Program-made: the position numbers and the translations under genes
Source of the DNA: Blastocatellia bacterium
GTDB lineage: Bacteria > Acidobacteriota > Blastocatellia > Pyrinomonadales > Pyrinomonadaceae
Reading direction: 5' to 3'
Length of the DNA stretch: 21,688 nt
Assembly (NCBI GenBank): GCA_003488005.1
Contig: DNND01000007.1
Span: forward strand, 1 to 21,688
Shown: one piece after another, positions 19,701 to 21,688 of the stretch
Position numbering within the stretch: the first letter of the stretch is position 1
Layout: every line of letters starts with the position of its first letter
The notes under the pieces: generated by a model
Databases searched by the model: none
The model's input: only the letters and a program-made list of their open reading frames with translations
Told to the model about the DNA's origin: nothing

Positions 19701-21613
19701 CGCGCTTTGTCACGCAGGGCGACACTGTCACCTTGTCAGGCATCGTTCACAATTATTTGAACGCCGACAAGTCAACCCAAATCTCGCTCGAAGTCAGCGG
19801 TGCGCAACTACAAAATCCGGGCACCAAAACTGTGACCATCACCAGGCAGGGCGAGCAGCGTATTGACTGGCAAATCACCGCGCCCAACGTCGGCGAAATC
19901 AAACTCCTCGCAAAAGCTCTGACCGACACTGAATCCGATGCGGTTGAACTGCCGCTGCCCGTCGTGCCGCGCGGACTGCATCAGGTTAAGAACCAGAGCG
20001 AAACCTTCTCGGATGAAAATACCGACAAAACGTTTTCGCTGAACATGCCCGCTGACGCTGATCAGGGCGCGCGCAGTTTGCGGATCGAAGTTGCCCCTTC
20101 GGTTGCCGGCACTTTGTTTGGCGCGCTCGATTATTTGACCAGCTACCCTTACGGCTGCACCGAGCAGACCATGTCCAGTTTTCTGCCGAATGTGATCGTG
20201 ACGAAAGCCCTGAAAGATGTGAAGACTTCAACGATCCGCGGTGCAAACGATCTGGAAAAGAAAGTCCAGAAAGGCGCGGATCGTCTTTATGCTTATCAGC
20301 ACGACGATGGCGGTTGGGGCTGGTGGAAAGACGACCAGAGCGATCCGTTCATGACCGCTTACGTCGTCGATGGCCTCACGTTGGCAAAGAACGCCAGCTA
20401 TGACGTGAATGAAGAACGGCTAGCGAGCGGACGACAGAAGCTAAAGGAAATGGTCGAGGCCGGAAAAACAGAAGCCGGCACGGTCATCGATCTCGAAACG
20501 CGTTCGTTCATGGTCTATGCGTTGGAAGAAAGCGGCGGCGCCGACAATCAACAGGTGGAAAAGATCTTCAGCGAGCGCGGCAACCTTCAGCCTTATGGCC
20601 GTGCCCTGCTGGCGCTTACGCTCAAATTGAAGAAAGACGACAAGCGCGCGAAAGATGTTGCCGCCGAGATCGAGCGAACAGTCATCGCGGACAATTATTC
20701 CGCACATTGGGAGTCGCGCCGTCGCGCGATGCTCGACTTTGCCGAAGAGGATGACACCGAAGCGACTGCACTCTCGCTGAAAGCACTGGCGCGCATCAAG
20801 CCGAACAGTGAACTGCTACCACGCGTGGCCCGCTGGCTGGTTTCGGATCGGCGCAACAGCTACTACTGGGAATCCACCAAGGACACGGCCTTCGCAATCC
20901 TTGGTCTGATCGATTACCTGAAGGTTAGCCGTGAACTGTCGCCAGATTACGACGTCGAGGTATACCTCAATGGAGAGAATGTAATTACGCAGCACATTTC
21001 GTCTGCTGCTGGCGCACAAACAATTTCACTCAATCGTAAGGCGGGAGATGTTAGCGCAACCAACGATGTGCGCATTGTGAAGCGTGGTAAGGGAGTGATC
21101 TACTTCTCTTCATCGCTTGATTATTACACCGGCGAGGATGACGTGCCCGCGCGCGGCTCTGCCGATTTGAATGTAACTCGCGAATACTTGCGCCTGCGCG
21201 TGGTTGACGACGGTGGCTCGTTGAAGTGGAAACTCGATCCGCTGACCGGCGACATTCATTCAGGTGACATGCTGGTGGTGCGTTTGAAACTTAACGGCAC
21301 AAAGGCGCGTCACCTGATGCTGGAAGATCCTATTCCGGCAGGCGCCGAACAAGTGGAAAGTGTTAGCGGCCTGAACCTCGATTACACTTCCGGTCACGAC
21401 TGGTCCGATTGGTATAGCTCGCGCGAGTTTCGCGACAATCGCACGGTGTTTTTCCTGGATTATTTTGACGGCAGTTCAACTTTCCAGTACGCCATTCGCG
21501 TGCAGGTGCCCGGACAATTTCGCATCGCGCCGGCGCGGGCGGAGCTGATGTATCGTCCGGCGGTGCAGTCAAACACGGCATCGGGACGCCTTTCGTTCCT
21601 GGAGAGAAAATGA
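16709..21613 (+). CDS. Bacterial alpha-2-macroglobulin with thioester motif
   Basis: This 1634-residue protein is a bacterial alpha-2-macroglobulin, a large multi-domain protease trap in the periplasm. A membrane helix lies at about 10-31 and there is no lipobox, unlike many lipidated bacterial members. Visible landmarks are YVYTDRPVYRP (about 352-362, MG2), EYKKPEYKV (MG3 entry), the A2M block WQPDVITGPDGKATVKVTLPD (core FWQPDVITGPDG, near 938-950), the thioester GCTEQ with Cys1150 and Gln1153, GGWGWWKDD (near 1200) of the thioester domain, and a C-terminal MG domain with EDPIPAGAEQV. An Asp/Glu-rich insert near 506-530 may be an exposed loop or the bait region. The start is GTG at 16709-16711 with AAAGGAGG seven bases upstream. 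It follows DUF1175 in one operon and overlaps the next ORF by four bases. Confidence 0.95.
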   Translation: MLDTNSRSYRILITSVVYVLAIAAALTIATLRSRAKAGAAPAEPYEEVERPVPSKPYFSLSTHRTYGTNDTARLWVDYQAVDHLDFRVYQVKDPRKFFTDLKNPHQVGENEQEQVANSVPHRKSFLERVRSFKRWAYSGIKGFVRGQLQHESRQAFNQKFRPEKEIVRTPLNVSDYARVPLLNPDLLVSSWREPLPPLENEYDQRMIPLGKRVPGVYLVEAVVNDLRAYTVVVVTDLTMLDKTTRDGEMLIYTVDRKTGEPRPGAQVEIIKEKKVVASGTTDAQGVLRTKVEKPKAAAGEEAADAPAADEETDSKSYLILAKQSGNFAISDLGGLFFSGYEGEEDSENVKGYVYTDRPVYRPAHKVSFKGIVRAIDPSGAYKPVGDNTINVTITDPNSANVFTKELPLSARGTFNGEMEISESAPLGTYTVAAEIEGGSASGNFEVAEYKKPEYKVTVSAPGKFIQAGQKTNFSIDAKYFFGSPVANADVHYYIYRSRYYAWNFGEDDTEDTGDDADQQDEYSSFYRGGDDMVQESDGTLDTRGHLNVAFDVPAPDENDTNDYSYRLEAEVTDSARRTIPGSASFVATRGTVVANADPDRYVYNKGDIAKIRVTTSDYEGHPVSAKVQLKFVERSWTKKPKKEDEEYSYPEYEMHEREVASADVQTDSQGQASYDYTTTEDGNLSIKTIIDESGKKIASVGGYLWVTDRQFSWSDSAYYSEDYNSIKLVPDKKSYRSGETAHVLAILPTDNAHLLVSTELNQVMDLQQVNSAGRSIVLDIPIKANYAPNVFLNVSYVKNGDMFTSDQRLVVPARDKMLNLEIISNKKEYKPRESASYTILARNSEGAPVSGAEVSLGVVDEAIYSVSPDFAGNIKNEFYGMRYNSVETHLSISYSFTGFAGDKPLYLAGNKPTYQLADFKNEGELVQPTIRKNFKDTAFWQPDVITGPDGKATVKVTLPDNLTTWRATARGVTADTKVGATKYKVVARKDVIIRLETPRFVTQGDTVTLSGIVHNYLNADKSTQISLEVSGAQLQNPGTKTVTITRQGEQRIDWQITAPNVGEIKLLAKALTDTESDAVELPLPVVPRGLHQVKNQSETFSDENTDKTFSLNMPADADQGARSLRIEVAPSVAGTLFGALDYLTSYPYGCTEQTMSSFLPNVIVTKALKDVKTSTIRGANDLEKKVQKGADRLYAYQHDDGGWGWWKDDQSDPFMTAYVVDGLTLAKNASYDVNEERLASGRQKLKEMVEAGKTEAGTVIDLETRSFMVYALEESGGADNQQVEKIFSERGNLQPYGRALLALTLKLKKDDKRAKDVAAEIERTVIADNYSAHWESRRRAMLDFAEEDDTEATALSLKALARIKPNSELLPRVARWLVSDRRNSYYWESTKDTAFAILGLIDYLKVSRELSPDYDVEVYLNGENVITQHISSAAGAQTISLNRKAGDVSATNDVRIVKRGKGVIYFSSSLDYYTGEDDVPARGSADLNVTREYLRLRVVDDGGSLKWKLDPLTGDIHSGDMLVVRLKLNGTKARHLMLEDPIPAGAEQVESVSGLNLDYTSGHDWSDWYSSREFRDNRTVFFLDYFDGSSTFQYAIRVQVPGQFRIAPARAELMYRPAVQSNTASGRLSFLERK

Positions 21614-21688
21614 CTTGGCGGGCCGGAACCAGGCGACGCGGGACCGCGAGCATTGCGTTACCGGCTATGCCGTCTGATGTGCGGAAGG
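21610..21688 (+). CDS. Partial ORF overlapping the A2M stop
   Basis: An ATG at 21610-21612 overlaps the A2M stop in an ATGA, with GGAG five bases upstream. The frame stays open for 26 codons to the window end. The visible N-terminus is Arg-rich (MTWRAGTRRRGTAS) and I do not recognise it. The coupling pattern suggests a further member of the A2M operon; PbpC or a Mag-type partner would be typical, but the fragment is too short to tell. Confidence 0.45.
   Translation, partial: MTWRAGTRRRGTASIALPAMPSDVRK

Overview
The window looks like a chromosomal segment of an acidobacterium, most likely Acidobacteriota class Blastocatellia or a close relative. This is inferred from the kind of genes present: a secreted von Willebrand A protein of the acidobacterial VWFA-related type, secreted carboxypeptidase-regulatory-like and TPR proteins, and an NtrB/NtrC-type pair. 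It also fits the moderately GC-rich, widely spaced gene layout. There is no rRNA, tRNA, CRISPR array, transposase, integrase or phage gene.

Layout. Bases 44-8149 all read on the minus strand: a secreted DUF2891 protein, a secreted coiled-coil/M15-like protein downstream of a YihY/BrkB membrane protein, signal peptidase I (lepB), RNase III (rnc), a secreted TPR protein and a single-domain penicillin-binding transpeptidase. A 397-base divergent region leads into a plus-strand block. This holds a membrane sensor kinase (8547-10082), its sigma-54-dependent NtrC-type regulator (10170-11516), a lipoprotein with a lone DsbD-N-like domain, a 67-residue membrane protein and a small secreted protein. 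Next come a minus-strand excisionase-type HTH protein and a secreted two-repeat carboxypeptidase-regulatory-like protein, then a plus-strand secreted VWA protein, a minus-strand LysW-like zinc-ribbon protein, and a plus-strand operon of a DUF1175 protein and a 1634-residue alpha-2-macroglobulin that keeps its thioester motif. A further ORF overlaps the end of that operon and runs off the window.

Common theme. Most products act at or beyond the cytoplasmic membrane: protein export processing, peptidoglycan synthesis or hydrolysis, envelope sensing and protease trapping. The window reads as envelope housekeeping plus accessory secreted proteins.

Most unusual signal. The intergenic DNA carries inverted repeats whose arms are themselves tandem arrays of a short word. 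Three use a 7-base word, different at each site (10084-10159, 13131-13227, 15195-15288), and all three start at, or within two bases of, a stop codon. Two others use related 9-11-base words (1184-1287, 13975-14064). Together they look like a family defined by architecture rather than sequence. Other points of interest are a LysW-like protein without the C-terminal Glu, a thioester A2M paired with DUF1175 instead of PbpC, a G-quadruplex motif across a stop codon, a terminator abutting the rnc start codon, and several genes with -10 boxes so close to the start codon that leaderless mRNAs are likely.
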